Source: Paracoccus fistulariae
Lineage (GTDB): Bacteria; Pseudomonadota; Alphaproteobacteria; Rhodobacterales; Rhodobacteraceae
Assembly (NCBI RefSeq): GCF_028553785.1
Contig: NZ_CP067136.1
Coordinates: forward strand, 310,001-374,000
Direction: 5' to 3'
DNA length: 64,000 nt
Position numbers and translations under genes: made by a program. The notes under the pieces are model-generated. The model made no database searches, was not told the DNA's origin, and was given only the letters and a program-made list of their open reading frames with translations. Shown piece by piece: positions 1-8,370 of this stretch (within the stretch, counting starts at the first letter, position 1; each line of letters opens with the position of its first letter).

Positions 1-1532
1 TACAGCGGGATATTGTCGTGTTTTTTCCACGGGTTGCTTAGCTTCTTATTGCGAAGCGCGGCAAAGGCGCGCGCAACCCTGCGGCGAGTGGAATGCGGCT
101 GAATCACCTCGTCGATGAAGCCTTTTTCCGCCGCCACGAAGGGATTGGCAAAGCGGTCCTCGTAATCGCGCGTGCGGGCCGCGATCTTTTCGGCATCGCC
201 CAATTCGCTGCGATAGAGGATCTCGACCGCGCCCTTGGCGCCCATCACCGCGATCTCGGCGGTGGGCCAGGCATAGTTGAAATCGCCGCGCAGATGTTTC
301 GAGGACATCACGTCATAGGCACCGCCATAGGCCTTGCGGGTGATCACCGTGACCTTGGGCACCGTCGCCTCGCCATAGGCGAACAGCAGTTTCGCGCCAT
401 GCTTGATGACGCCGCCATATTCCTGGCTGGTGCCGGGCAGGAAGCCGGGCACATCCACCAGCGTCAGGATCGGGATTTCGAAGGCGTCGCAGAAACGCAC
501 AAAGCGCGCGGCCTTGCGGCTGCTGTCGATATCCAGACAGCCCGCCAGCACCATCGGCTGGTTCGCGACCACGCCGACCGTGCGGCCCTCAAGCCGCATC
601 AGACCGATGATGATATTGCCCGCGAAATCCTTCTGGATCTCGTAGAAATCGCCCTCATCCGCGATCTTGGTGATCAGCTCTTTCATGTCATAGGGCTGGT
701 TCGGATTGTCCGGCACCAGCGTGTCCAGGCTGTCCTCGATCCGGTTCGGTTCGTCGAAGAAGGGTCGGACCGGCACGCCGTCGCGATTGTTCAGCGGCAG
801 GAAATCGAACAGGCGGCGGATCTCGGTCAGCGCCTCGACGTCGTTTTCGAAGGCGCCATCCGCGACCGAGCTTTTGCGGGTATGGGTCGAGGCCCCGCCA
901 AGCTGTTCGGCGGTCACCACCTCATTGGTGACGGTTTTCACCACATCCGGGCCGGTGACGAACATGTAGCTGGTATCCTTCACCATGTAGATGAAGTCGG
1001 TCATGGCCGGGGAATAGACCGCGCCACCCGCACAAGGGCCCATGATGACGCTGATCTGCGGCACCACGCCCGAGGCCATGATATTGCGCTGAAACACCTC
1101 GGCATAGCCCGCCAGCGAGGCGACGCCCTCCTGGATCCGCGCGCCGCCCGAATCGTTCAGCCCGATCACCGGCGCGCCGTTCTGCATCGCCATATCCATG
1201 ATCTTGCAGATCTTCTGGGCATGGGTTTCCGACAGAGACCCGCCAAAGACGGTGAAATCCTGGCTGAAGACATAGACCATGCGCCCGTTGATCGTGCCCC
1301 AGCCGGTGATCACGCCATCGCCATAGGGGCGTTCGGCCTCGATCCCGAAATCGGTGCTGCGATGCGTCTTGAACATGTCGAATTCTTCGAAGCTGCCTTC
1401 GTCCAGCAGCAATTCGATCCGTTCGCGGGCCGTCAGCTTGCCGCGCGCATGCTGGGCATCGACGCGCCGCTGACCTCCGCCCAGCCGGGCCTCGTCGCGG
1501 CGGCGTTCCAACTCTTGCAATATGTCTTTCAT
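1..1532 (-). CDS. pccB: Propionyl-CoA carboxylase beta subunit (carboxyltransferase)
   Basis: Carboxyltransferase subunit of biotin-dependent propionyl-CoA carboxylase, which makes methylmalonyl-CoA from propionyl-CoA in the cytoplasm. Reading the minus strand from ATG at 1532 gives about 510 residues, the usual PccB length, beginning [20 protein letters not shown] and ending HDNIPL. The last codon at the window edge reads TA-, so only the final base of the stop is missing. Family blocks are visible: [19 protein letters not shown] near the N-terminus, [15 protein letters not shown] and [12 protein letters not shown] acyl-CoA-site glycines, and the carboxybiotin-site stretch [25 protein letters not shown]-like Shine-Dalgarno (GGGAGGAA) lies just upstream of 1532. 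The alpha subunit is presumably beyond the left edge. The upstream gap carries TTTGCAAA-type sites expected for short-chain acyl-CoA regulators. Confidence 0.96.
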   Translation of the reverse strand, partial: MKDILQELERRRDEARLGGGQRRVDAQHARGKLTARERIELLLDEGSFEEFDMFKTHRSTDFGIEAERPYGDGVITGWGTINGRMVYVFSQDFTVFGGSLSETHAQKICKIMDMAMQNGAPVIGLNDSGGARIQEGVASLAGYAEVFQRNIMASGVVPQISVIMGPCAGGAVYSPAMTDFIYMVKDTSYMFVTGPDVVKTVTNEVVTAEQLGGASTHTRKSSVADGAFENDVEALTEIRRLFDFLPLNNRDGVPVRPFFDEPNRIEDSLDTLVPDNPNQPYDMKELITKIADEGDFYEIQKDFAGNIIIGLMRLEGRTVGVVANQPMVLAGCLDIDSSRKAARFVRFCDAFEIPILTLVDVPGFLPGTSQEYGGVIKHGAKLLFAYGEATVPKVTVITRKAYGGAYDVMSSKHLRGDFNYAWPTAEIAVMGAKGAVEILYRSELGDAEKIAARTRDYEDRFANPFVAAEKGFIDEVIQPHSTRRRVARAFAALRNKKLSNPWKKHDNIPL

Positions 1533-1603
1533 GCAAATTCCTCCCGGCTGAGTTGTGTCAGCCTAGTTTGAGCCTGCGGGACATGAAAGCCAAAACCGGA
1601 AAA

Positions 1604-1651
1604 TTTGCAAAATATTCTGCAGCGCAGAATAGTAAATTGCGAAATTGCAAA
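1604..1651. promoter_or_regulatory. Operator-rich divergent promoter region of pccB: TTTGCAAA-type half-sites and a perfect dyad
   Basis: Between pccB (start 1532, minus) and the Dyp peroxidase (start 1734, plus) there is an AT-rich island. It holds TTTGCAAA at 1604-1611, a perfect 8-bp inverted repeat TATTCTGC/GCAGAATA with a 3-base spacer at 1613-1631, and the tandem half-sites ATTGCGAA and ATTGCAAA at 1636-1651. From memory of the family, ScfR/RamB-type regulators such as PccR of Rhodobacter sphaeroides recognise TTTGCAAA half-sites upstream of pccB. The assignment here is inference from motif and position. Confidence 0.55.
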
Positions 1652-1733
1652 AGTAGCGCGGCGATGCGATCCGATCTTGGACAGGATCACGGGCTGCGCT
1701 AGCGTTTATTGTCTGTTGTAAAGGGTAGAGGAC

Positions 1734-2696
1734 ATGCCAGTCGAAAGCCAGCCGGCCGAAAGCCAGCCAGTCGAAGGCGCGCTGACCAGCGCCGCGATCT
1801 TCATTACGCTGACCGTCAACGAGGGCAGCGACAGCCTGCAGAAGCTGCGCGATCTCTGCGGCGATCTGCCCTCGCTGATCCGCGCCGTCGGCTTTCGCAG
1901 CGCCGAGGCCGGGCTGACCTGCATCATCGGGCTTGGCGCGGATCTGTGGCACCGTTTGGACGCGGGCGCCACACCGGCCGGGCTGCACCCGTTCAGGGAG
2001 ATCCGGGGGCACCGCCTTGCGCCCTCGACCCCCGGCGATGTGCTGCTGCATATCCGCGCCAGCCGCCCGGATTACTGCTTTGAGCTGGCCACCCAGATCA
2101 TGGCGCGGCTGGACGGGGCGGTGACGCTGCAGGATGAGACGCAGGGCTTCAAGTTCTTCGACAATCGCGATCTGATCGGCTTTGTCGATGGCACGGAAAA
2201 CCCCACCGGCCCGGCCTTGGGCAAGGCGGTGCTGATCGGGGATGAGGATGCGGTCTTTGCCGGGGGAAGCTATGTCATCACGCAGAAATACCTGCATGAC
2301 ATGACCGCGTGGAACGCCATTCCCATCGAGCAGCAGGAACGCATCATCGGGCGGCACAAGCTGTCGGATATCGAATTTCCCGACGATCAGAAGGCCTCCT
2401 ATGCGCATAACGTCCTGACGAGCATCGAGGATAATGACGGCAATGAGCTGAAGATCCTGCGCGACAATATGCCTTTCGGCAGCCCGGCCAAGGGGGAATT
2501 CGGCACCTATTTCATCGGCTATGCCCGAGAGCCGGGCCGGATCGAGCGGATGCTGAACAATATGTTCGTTGGCGATCCTCCGGGCAATTACGATAGGCTT
2601 CTGGATGTCAGCCACGTCACCACCGGCTGTCTGTTCTTCGTCCCGACCGCCGACATGCTGGCGGCGATCACCGACGGGCGGAAGGTGACCGGCTAG
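1734..2696 (+). CDS. Dyp-type heme peroxidase (YfeX-like)
   Basis: Dye-decolourising-type peroxidase of 320 residues, the normal size for the cytoplasmic YfeX-like class. The signature GFVDG is at residues 149-153 followed by TENP; the likely proximal heme ligand is His225 in AHNVL; the distal arginine is probably Arg243 in ILRDNMPFG. There is no Tat or Sec signal and no encapsulin cargo tail is obvious, so a soluble cytoplasmic enzyme is most likely. Start ATG at 1734 has a purine-rich AAGGGTAGAGG sequence before it. The first 18 residues contain a small repeat (VESQPAESQPVE). It is transcribed away from pccB; a functional link to propionate metabolism is not evident. The physiological substrate is unknown. 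Confidence 0.93.
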   Translation: MPVESQPAESQPVEGALTSAAIFITLTVNEGSDSLQKLRDLCGDLPSLIRAVGFRSAEAGLTCIIGLGADLWHRLDAGATPAGLHPFREIRGHRLAPSTPGDVLLHIRASRPDYCFELATQIMARLDGAVTLQDETQGFKFFDNRDLIGFVDGTENPTGPALGKAVLIGDEDAVFAGGSYVITQKYLHDMTAWNAIPIEQQERIIGRHKLSDIEFPDDQKASYAHNVLTSIEDNDGNELKILRDNMPFGSPAKGEFGTYFIGYAREPGRIERMLNNMFVGDPPGNYDRLLDVSHVTTGCLFFVPTADMLAAITDGRKVTG

Positions 2697-2794
2697 GGCA
2701 GGGCGGGGCGCGCCAGATTGACATTTCCGGGCAATGAAATAGGGGTTCGACGGGTGCGGGCATTCCCGCCTGCGGACAGGAAAGGCATGGGCGC

Positions 2795-3811
2795 ATGAGC
2801 TTGCGGATCGATCTTGGGGCGATTGTTCAGAACTGGCGCCAGCTGGCCGCGATGGCGCCGAATGCGCGCCCTGCGGCGGTGGTCAAGGCCGATGCCTATG
2901 GTCTGGGGGCCGAGCCTGTCGTCCGCGCGCTCTATGAGGCCGGGGCGCGTGACTTCTGCGTGGCGCTGGCGCGGGAAGGGCGCGCGCTGCGGCCGGTCCT
3001 CCCGCAGGATGCGCGGATCAATATCCTGTCGGGCCATATGCCGAGCGAGGATCTGACCGGGCTGGTCCCGGTCCTGAACAGCGCCGAGCAGTTCTTTCGC
3101 GACCGCGCGATCCGGCAGGGTCAGCCCTTCGCGATCCAGTTGGACAGCGGCATGAACCGTCTGGGCATGGAGGCGGGCGAATGGGCCGCGCTGCGCGATG
3201 AGGCGCTGGCGGGCGACCCCGATTTCATCATGTCGCATCTGGCCTGCGCGGATGAGCCCGATCACCCGGCCAACGCGGCCCAACTGGCCGCCTTTCGCGA
3301 GATGACCGAGGGCTGCGACGTGCCGCGCTCATTGGCGGCGACGGGGGGAATCCTGCTGGGGCCGCAATATCACTTTGACATGATCCGCCCCGGAATCGGC
3401 ATCTATGGCGGGTTGCCCTTTGCCGAGGCGCAGCCGGTGGTGACGCTGTCGCTGGACGTGATCCAGACGCGGCATGTGCAGGCGGGCGAATTCTGCGGCT
3501 ATGGCGGAACCTGGGTGGCCGATGGTCCGCGCCGGATCGCGACGGTGTCGGCCGGTTATGCCGATGGGGTGCTGCGGGCGCTGTCCTCCAGCGGGTTCAG
3601 CCTTTATGCCGGGGCGACGGCCTGTCCGGTGGTGGGCCGCGTCTCGATGGATCTGATGACGGTGGATGTCTCCGACCTGCCAGAGGTGCCCGCGACGCTG
3701 GATCTGATCTGCCGCGAACAGCCCATCGACAGGCTGGCCGATTACGCGGGCACCATCGGATATGAGATTCTGACCTCGCTGGGCAACCGTTATCCGCGAC
3801 ATTACGTTTAG
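2795..3811 (+). CDS. alr: Alanine racemase
   Basis: PLP-dependent alanine racemase giving D-alanine for peptidoglycan. 338 residues. The PLP lysine is Lys31 in VVKADAYGLG; the second catalytic residue is Tyr255 in SAGYADG; RVSMDLMTVDV (282-292) is the conserved block near the C-terminal beta domain. The length is slightly short compared with common 355-370 residue members, because the N-terminus begins directly at the barrel (MSLRIDLGAI). ATG at 2788 is excluded because it hits a stop after three codons; ATG at 2795 has AAAGG about ten bases upstream. A TTGACA at 2718-2723 could be a -35 element but no good -10 follows at normal spacing. It stands alone between a peroxidase and phoH. Confidence 0.95.
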   Translation: MSLRIDLGAIVQNWRQLAAMAPNARPAAVVKADAYGLGAEPVVRALYEAGARDFCVALAREGRALRPVLPQDARINILSGHMPSEDLTGLVPVLNSAEQFFRDRAIRQGQPFAIQLDSGMNRLGMEAGEWAALRDEALAGDPDFIMSHLACADEPDHPANAAQLAAFREMTEGCDVPRSLAATGGILLGPQYHFDMIRPGIGIYGGLPFAEAQPVVTLSLDVIQTRHVQAGEFCGYGGTWVADGPRRIATVSAGYADGVLRALSSSGFSLYAGATACPVVGRVSMDLMTVDVSDLPEVPATLDLICREQPIDRLADYAGTIGYEILTSLGNRYPRHYV

Positions 3812-3945
3812 GTCAGGCATGGGCTGATTTTGGCCGATGCCGCCACGAAAATGTCATGGAAGCAGAACATTCTTGGACACATGACCTTGTGCGAATCCCC
3901 TTGGATCGCCACCATGGAAAGCAGACGCCTTAGTTGGAGAAGAAT

Positions 3946-5022
3946 TTGGGCCTGACGCCGACGCCCCCCGTTTCGACCCCGCCCGCCGAAACCCTGCTGG
4001 AATTTCCCGACAATCGGTTGCTGATCGATCTGTGCGGCGCGAATGACCGCCACCTTGCCCGTATCGAAGAGGCGCTGAACGTGCATCTGCTGCGTCGCGG
4101 CAACCAGCTTGCCGTGGTCGGCGCCCCCGAGGCGCAGGCCGAGGCCGCGCTGATCCTGCGCGGGCTCTATGCCCGGCTGGAACAGGGCCGCAGCGTCGAA
4201 ATGGCCGAGGTCGAGGCCGCTTTGCGCATGGGCGTGGATCCCGGCGATGAGACCAGCCCTTCGGAACAGATCGAGATGTTCGGGGCGGGCAATTACGAGT
4301 TGCGCACCCGCAAGAAATCGGTCGAGCCGCGCACGGAGGCGCAAAAGGCCTATGTCCGCGCGCTGTTCGAACATGAGCTGGCCTTTGGCATCGGCCCGGC
4401 AGGCACCGGCAAGACCTATCTGGCGGTTGCCGTGGGCGTGACGATGCTGATCGGCGGCCATGTCGATCGCATCATCCTGTCGCGCCCCGCCGTCGAGGCG
4501 GGCGAGCGTCTGGGCTTTCTGCCCGGCGACATGAAGGACAAGGTCGATCCCTATATGCAGCCGCTTTACGATGCGCTGAACGATTTCCTGCCCAGCAAGC
4601 AGATGCAGAAGCTGATGGAGGAAAAGCGGATCGAGATCGCGCCGCTGGCCTTCATGCGCGGCCGCACATTGGCCAACAGCTTTGTCGTGCTGGACGAGGC
4701 GCAGAACGCCACCACCATGCAGATGAAGATGTTCCTGACCCGTCTGGGCGAGGGCTCTCGGATGGTGATCACCGGCGACCGCACGCAGATCGACCTGCCG
4801 CGCGGGATGCAGTCCGGGCTGGTCGATGCCGAACGCATTCTGGATGGCGTCAAGGGCATCAGCTTCAGCTATTTCACCGCCAAGGATGTGGTCCGCCACC
4901 CGCTTGTCGCCCGCATCATTCAGGCCTATGACGCCGAGGATGCCGCCGCCCTGTCGCGCGGCGAAACAGAGGAGCACCGTGGCGGCTATGTTCCGCGGCG
5001 GGCAAAGCGCAGCGATGCCTGA
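3946..5022 (+). CDS. phoH: PhoH-like ATPase (PhoL/YbeZ type)
   Basis: PhoH family P-loop ATPase, linked in bacteria to RNA metabolism and ribosome maturation and usually encoded beside ybeY, as here. I choose the TTG at 3946: GGAG sits six to seven bases upstream inside AGTTGGAGAAG. An upstream TTG at 3934 is in frame but would overlap that Shine-Dalgarno. With this start the protein is 358 residues; Walker A GPAGTGKT is at 150-157 and Walker B VVLDEAQN at 247-254. The N-terminal 100 residues carry the small PhoH-associated domain (LLIDLCGANDRHLARIEEAL). It overlaps ybeY by eight bases, so the two are translationally coupled and are followed by corC. Confidence 0.93.
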   Translation: MGLTPTPPVSTPPAETLLEFPDNRLLIDLCGANDRHLARIEEALNVHLLRRGNQLAVVGAPEAQAEAALILRGLYARLEQGRSVEMAEVEAALRMGVDPGDETSPSEQIEMFGAGNYELRTRKKSVEPRTEAQKAYVRALFEHELAFGIGPAGTGKTYLAVAVGVTMLIGGHVDRIILSRPAVEAGERLGFLPGDMKDKVDPYMQPLYDALNDFLPSKQMQKLMEEKRIEIAPLAFMRGRTLANSFVVLDEAQNATTMQMKMFLTRLGEGSRMVITGDRTQIDLPRGMQSGLVDAERILDGVKGISFSYFTAKDVVRHPLVARIIQAYDAEDAAALSRGETEEHRGGYVPRRAKRSDA

Positions 5023-5512
5023 TGAGATAACGGCCGATTGCGTCATCGAGGATGACAGGTGGAACGATCTGGATCTTGAGGATCTGGCGCAGCGGGCCGT
5101 GGCTGCTGCACTGGGCTGGCACGATATCGGCGGCGAGGTCGTGGTTCTGGGCTGCGATGACCAGCGCATCGCCGCGCTGAACGCCGATTTCCGTGGCAAG
5201 CCGCGTGCGACGAATGTGCTGTCCTGGCCCTCTGTCGAGCATCTGCCGCATGCGCCGGGCGCGACGCCCGATCTGCCGGACGAAGAGGAACTGGGCGATA
5301 TCGCCATCGCCTATGACACCTGCCTGGCCGAGGCGCAGGCGCAGGGCAAGCCCGTGGCCGATCACGTCACCCATCTGCTGGTCCATGCGACATTGCATCT
5401 GCTGGGTTACGATCACGAGAACGATCCCGACGCGGAAACCATGGAAGCGGCAGAACGTTCCATCCTTGAAACATTGAATATTCCCGATCCCTATCTAGAG
5501 AAGGTCCGATGA
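5015..5512 (+). CDS. ybeY: Endoribonuclease YbeY (rRNA maturation factor)
   Basis: Single-strand-specific metallo-endoribonuclease needed for 16S rRNA 3' end maturation and late ribosome quality control. 165 residues from ATG 5015, which lies inside the end of phoH (stop 5020-5022). The zinc motif HxxxHxxxxxH is complete: His124, His128 and His134 in HATLHLLGYDH. Upstream family features include NADFRGKPRATNVLSWP and GDIAIAYD. The stop overlaps the start of the next gene by four bases (ATGA at 5509-5512), giving the phoH-ybeY-corC arrangement that is conserved in many proteobacteria. Confidence 0.95.
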   Translation: MPDEITADCVIEDDRWNDLDLEDLAQRAVAAALGWHDIGGEVVVLGCDDQRIAALNADFRGKPRATNVLSWPSVEHLPHAPGATPDLPDEEELGDIAIAYDTCLAEAQAQGKPVADHVTHLLVHATLHLLGYDHENDPDAETMEAAERSILETLNIPDPYLEKVR

Positions 5513-6411
5513 GTTCCGAACCCCGATTACCCGCCCACCCCCTTGGCGATGACGCCGCATCCGCGCCTGATGGCGCAGCGGGGGACGAACGGGACCAGCC
5601 CAGCTCTCGCAGCTTTTTCGGGCGCTTTTTCGATGCCCTGACGGGGGGGGAGGACGAACCCGCGCAGGAAGAGATCCTGCCGCAAAGCAGCACCGCGCCC
5701 AGCATCATCAACCTGCGCCGCAAGCGGGTCGAGGATGTCGCCGTCCCCAAGGCCGAAATGGTCGCCGCCTCCGAGGAAATCGCGCTGCATGATCTGGTCG
5801 AACTGTTCCGCGAGCACGGGTTTTCGCGCATTCCGATCTATCACGACAATCTCGACAGCCCGCTGGGCATGGTCCATCTGAAGGATCTGGCGCTGAAGCA
5901 TGGATTTGGTGCCAGCGGCCCCTTTGAAATCCGCACCATGCTGCGCGAGGTGCTGTACGTGCCGCCCTCGATGTATATCGGTGTGCTGTTGCAGCAGATG
6001 CAGCAGCGCCGCATCCATATGGCGCTGGTGATCGACGAATATGGCGGGGTCGATGGTCTGGTCACGATCGAGGATCTGATCGAGCAGGTCATCGGTCAGA
6101 TCGAGGATGAGCATGATGAGGCCGAAGGCAGCATGTGCGTGCTGGAAAAGCCCGGACAATGGCTGGTGCAGGCGCGGATGCCGCTGGATGAGCTGGAGGA
6201 AAAGACCGGTTTCCGGCTGGACGATGCCAGCGACGAAGAAGATGTCGATACGCTGGGCGGGCTGATCGTGGTCCTGGCCGAGCGCGTGCCGCAGCGCGGA
6301 GAGATCGTCACCAATGAGGCCGGGATCCAGTTCGAGGTGGTCGAGGCCGATCCGCGCCGGATCAAGCGTGTCCGCATGCGGCTGCCCGAAGAGCTGATGC
6401 CGGAAAGCTAG
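5509..6411 (+). CDS. CorC/HlyC-family CBS-domain protein
   Basis: Soluble CorC-type protein of 300 residues, with a pair of CBS domains in the first two thirds (around VAASEEIALHDLVELFREHGFSRIPIY and IHMALVIDEYGGVDGLVTIEDLIEQVIG) followed by a C-terminal CorC_HlyC transporter-associated domain (TLGGLIVVLAERVPQRGEIV). There is no transmembrane region, unlike the TlyC/YtfL proteins with DUF21. In Enterobacteria CorC affects magnesium/cobalt efflux; the role in this group is less clear. It is the third gene of the phoH-ybeY-corC unit and starts in the ybeY stop (ATGA). A GC-rich dyad CCCGCCC/GGGCGGG at 6413-6449, in the convergent gap, may end transcription. Confidence 0.88.
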   Translation: MSSEPRLPAHPLGDDAASAPDGAAGDERDQPSSRSFFGRFFDALTGGEDEPAQEEILPQSSTAPSIINLRRKRVEDVAVPKAEMVAASEEIALHDLVELFREHGFSRIPIYHDNLDSPLGMVHLKDLALKHGFGASGPFEIRTMLREVLYVPPSMYIGVLLQQMQQRRIHMALVIDEYGGVDGLVTIEDLIEQVIGQIEDEHDEAEGSMCVLEKPGQWLVQARMPLDELEEKTGFRLDDASDEEDVDTLGGLIVVLAERVPQRGEIVTNEAGIQFEVVEADPRRIKRVRMRLPEELMPES

Positions 6412-6454
6412 ACCCGCCCTGATGCCGTCATAGCGGTTTTCCGGGCGGGCGGGA

Positions 6455-7396
6455 TCAGCGATCCGAATGGCGGGCGAAATGGGCCAGCGCGGCGTCGAAA
6501 AAGGCCGCGCGGCGTTCGGGCAGGCACATCATCACCTCGTGCCGCGCGCCGTCGATTTCCAGCAATTCGGCGCCCGGCCAGCTTGCAACGCGATCCCTTA
6601 TGGCACGCGCGGAGACGACCTTTTCCTCGCTGCCCAGGGACACCAGCGCGGGAACATTCGGCGCGTCCAGTTGCGACAGGCGGCTGCATTCGTTCAGCGC
6701 CTCTTTCACCCAGGTGAAGCTGGCGCCGGAAATGGTCATGTCGGGCCAGGCCGCATCTTCGCATAGCATGCGCGACCATTGCCCCGGATCCTCGGTCAGC
6801 AGATTGGCGCTGAAGGATTCGTCCAGCGTATAGGTGCCGCCCTTCCCGAAAACCGCGCGCCCGCCGCGGCCAACACGCCCGGCCAGATAGGCCAGTCCGA
6901 TGGCAAAGCCCTGCGGCATGCGGCCCAGATTGATGCCCCACATGGGCGCCGAAAAGACGGCAGAGCTGACCTCCAGCCCCGCATGCAGCCCGGCCAATGT
7001 GATGCAGCCGCCCATTGAATGGGCCAGCAGATGCCAGGGACGGGGCAGGTCCAGTTCGGTGGCCGCGACCACCATTTCCACCAGATCGTGCTGATATTGG
7101 GCGAAGCTGTCGATATGGCCGGGGCGGGGATCGTCCTGCAGCCGCGCCGACAGCCCCTGACCGCGCCAGTCCAATGAGATCACCTCATAACCGGCGGCGG
7201 TCAGCCGGTCGGCGCTTTCGGCATATTTTTCGATATATTCCGTGCGGCCGGGGCACAGCAGCACGGTGCCACGCGGATCGCCCTGCGCCCGCCAATGGGC
7301 CACGCGGATGCGCAGCCCGTCTTCGGTCTGGACCCAATAGGCCTGCGCCGGGCGAAGCTGATCGCCCGGCAATTGGCGGAACGGGGCGGTTTGCAT
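6455..7396 (-). CDS. Alpha/beta hydrolase, lysophospholipase-like
   Basis: Serine hydrolase of 313 residues, resembling PldB/monoacylglycerol lipase-type hydrolases (Hydrolase_4 family). The nucleophile elbow is HSMGG with Ser127; the catalytic His is probably His286 in DGARHEV; the acid is probably Glu257 or Glu258 in SLGSEEKVV, where many relatives have Asp. The oxyanion region is LLCPGRTEY (residues 47-55). No signal peptide or membrane helix is seen, so a cytoplasmic or membrane-peripheral lipase/esterase is likely. Substrate is not determinable from sequence. It lies 20 bases downstream of the SCP2 gene in the same direction, so the two may be co-transcribed, and it converges on corC. 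Confidence 0.85.
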   Translation of the reverse strand: MQTAPFRQLPGDQLRPAQAYWVQTEDGLRIRVAHWRAQGDPRGTVLLCPGRTEYIEKYAESADRLTAAGYEVISLDWRGQGLSARLQDDPRPGHIDSFAQYQHDLVEMVVAATELDLPRPWHLLAHSMGGCITLAGLHAGLEVSSAVFSAPMWGINLGRMPQGFAIGLAYLAGRVGRGGRAVFGKGGTYTLDESFSANLLTEDPGQWSRMLCEDAAWPDMTISGASFTWVKEALNECSRLSQLDAPNVPALVSLGSEEKVVSARAIRDRVASWPGAELLEIDGARHEVMMCLPERRAAFFDAALAHFARHSDR

Positions 7397-7416
7397 GATC
7401 CGCGCGGTCCGGGCGA

Positions 7417-7701
7417 TCAGCCCAGAGCCTGACCCAGCTGCATCGCGACGGGCATCGAGCCGTCCAGCTTCAGCTTGCCGGTCATGAAGGCGGTGGCCGG
7501 GTTGACGCTGCCGTCCAGGATCGCCTCGAAGGTTTCGCGGCTGGCGGTCAGGGTGACCTCGGCCTCTTCATCGCCTGCACGAACGCCGTTTTCGTCGATC
7601 ATGATCGCGCCCTCACCCTCGATGACGAATTTCGCCTTCGAGTCGAAGGTGCCGATCTTCTGGCTCAGCCGCTCGACCGCGGCGTTCACAACATCGCTCA
7701 T
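7417..7701 (-). CDS. SCP2 sterol-binding-fold protein
   Basis: Small 94-residue SCP2-domain protein. The fold is recognisable from the pattern FVIEGEGAIMIDENGVRAGDE followed by VTLTASRETFEAILDGSVNPATAFMTGKLKLDGSM, typical of bacterial stand-alone SCP2 proteins that bind acyl lipids in a hydrophobic tunnel. There is no signal peptide. It is followed on the same strand by a lipase-like hydrolase, which suggests handling of a lipid ligand, but that is inference. The start ATG at 7701 is preceded by AGAGGTAAG on the minus strand, a good ribosome-binding site. Confidence 0.9.
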   Translation of the reverse strand: MSDVVNAAVERLSQKIGTFDSKAKFVIEGEGAIMIDENGVRAGDEEAEVTLTASRETFEAILDGSVNPATAFMTGKLKLDGSMPVAMQLGQALG

Positions 7702-7761
7702 TTCTTACCTCTCATCGCGCTATGGCTGGAAATGGACCAGCCGCTTGGTTACATTGCAGAT

Positions 7762-8367
7762 ATGTGCGCAAAGACCCACATTTTCCACCATATCGTCGCG
7801 GAACCCTTGCACAGAGTTCTGACCATTTTAACTATGACCGCAACGCTTTTTATCGCAACGATTGTGGCGAATGCGACATGGGCGCAGGAAAGCGCGGATA
7901 TGGACGCGCTTTTTCAGCGGCTGGCAGAGCCGCAGGGCGAGGGCTGGCGCCTCGCCGAATCGGATATCCTGCGGGAATGGTCGAAATCGGGATCGGCGGC
8001 GATGGATCTGTTGCTGCAACGTGGCCAGCAGGCGTTGGATGAAGGCGAGGCCGAGGTCGCCATCGGCCACCTGACGGCCCTGACCGATCACGCGCCCGAA
8101 TTTGCCGAAGGGTTTCAGACCCGCGCGGCGGCCTATGCGACGGTCGGGCAATACGGGCCCGCGCTGGCCGATCTGGCCCAGACCCTGCGGCTGGAGCCGC
8201 GTCACTTTGCCGCGCTGACGCAATTGGGCGCGATGCTGGAGGAAACCGGAGACCATGACAGGGCGTTGGCTGCCTATCAGGCAAGCCTGAAGATCCATCC
8301 GCATCAGCAAGAGGCGATTGACGGCGTGGCGCGCCTGCAACGTCAGCAAACGGGCACCGAAATCTAG
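7762..8367 (+). CDS. Exported tetratricopeptide-repeat protein
   Basis: About 200 residues. A hydrophobic segment (LTILTMTATLFIATIVANA) followed by TWAQ resembles a Sec signal peptide with cleavage after Ala-Gln, so the mature part should be periplasmic. The remainder is three to four TPR-like helix pairs (LLQRGQQALDEGEAEVAIGHLTAL, GFQTRAAAYATVGQYGPALADLAQTL, LTQLGAMLEETGDHDRALAAYQASL). The start is uncertain: in-frame candidates are ATG 7732, ATG 7762 and TTG 7807, the last giving the most compact signal peptide; none has a convincing Shine-Dalgarno. It ends three bases before the helicase start, so they are probably co-transcribed. No specific partner is known. Confidence 0.8.
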   Translation: MCAKTHIFHHIVAEPLHRVLTILTMTATLFIATIVANATWAQESADMDALFQRLAEPQGEGWRLAESDILREWSKSGSAAMDLLLQRGQQALDEGEAEVAIGHLTALTDHAPEFAEGFQTRAAAYATVGQYGPALADLAQTLRLEPRHFAALTQLGAMLEETGDHDRALAAYQASLKIHPHQQEAIDGVARLQRQQTGTEI

Positions 8368-8370
8368 CTT

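Noticed and set aside
3914..3955. Thirteen-codon frame (ATG at 3914) before phoH
   Set aside because: No ribosome-binding site and no sign of leader-peptide attenuation; treated as chance.
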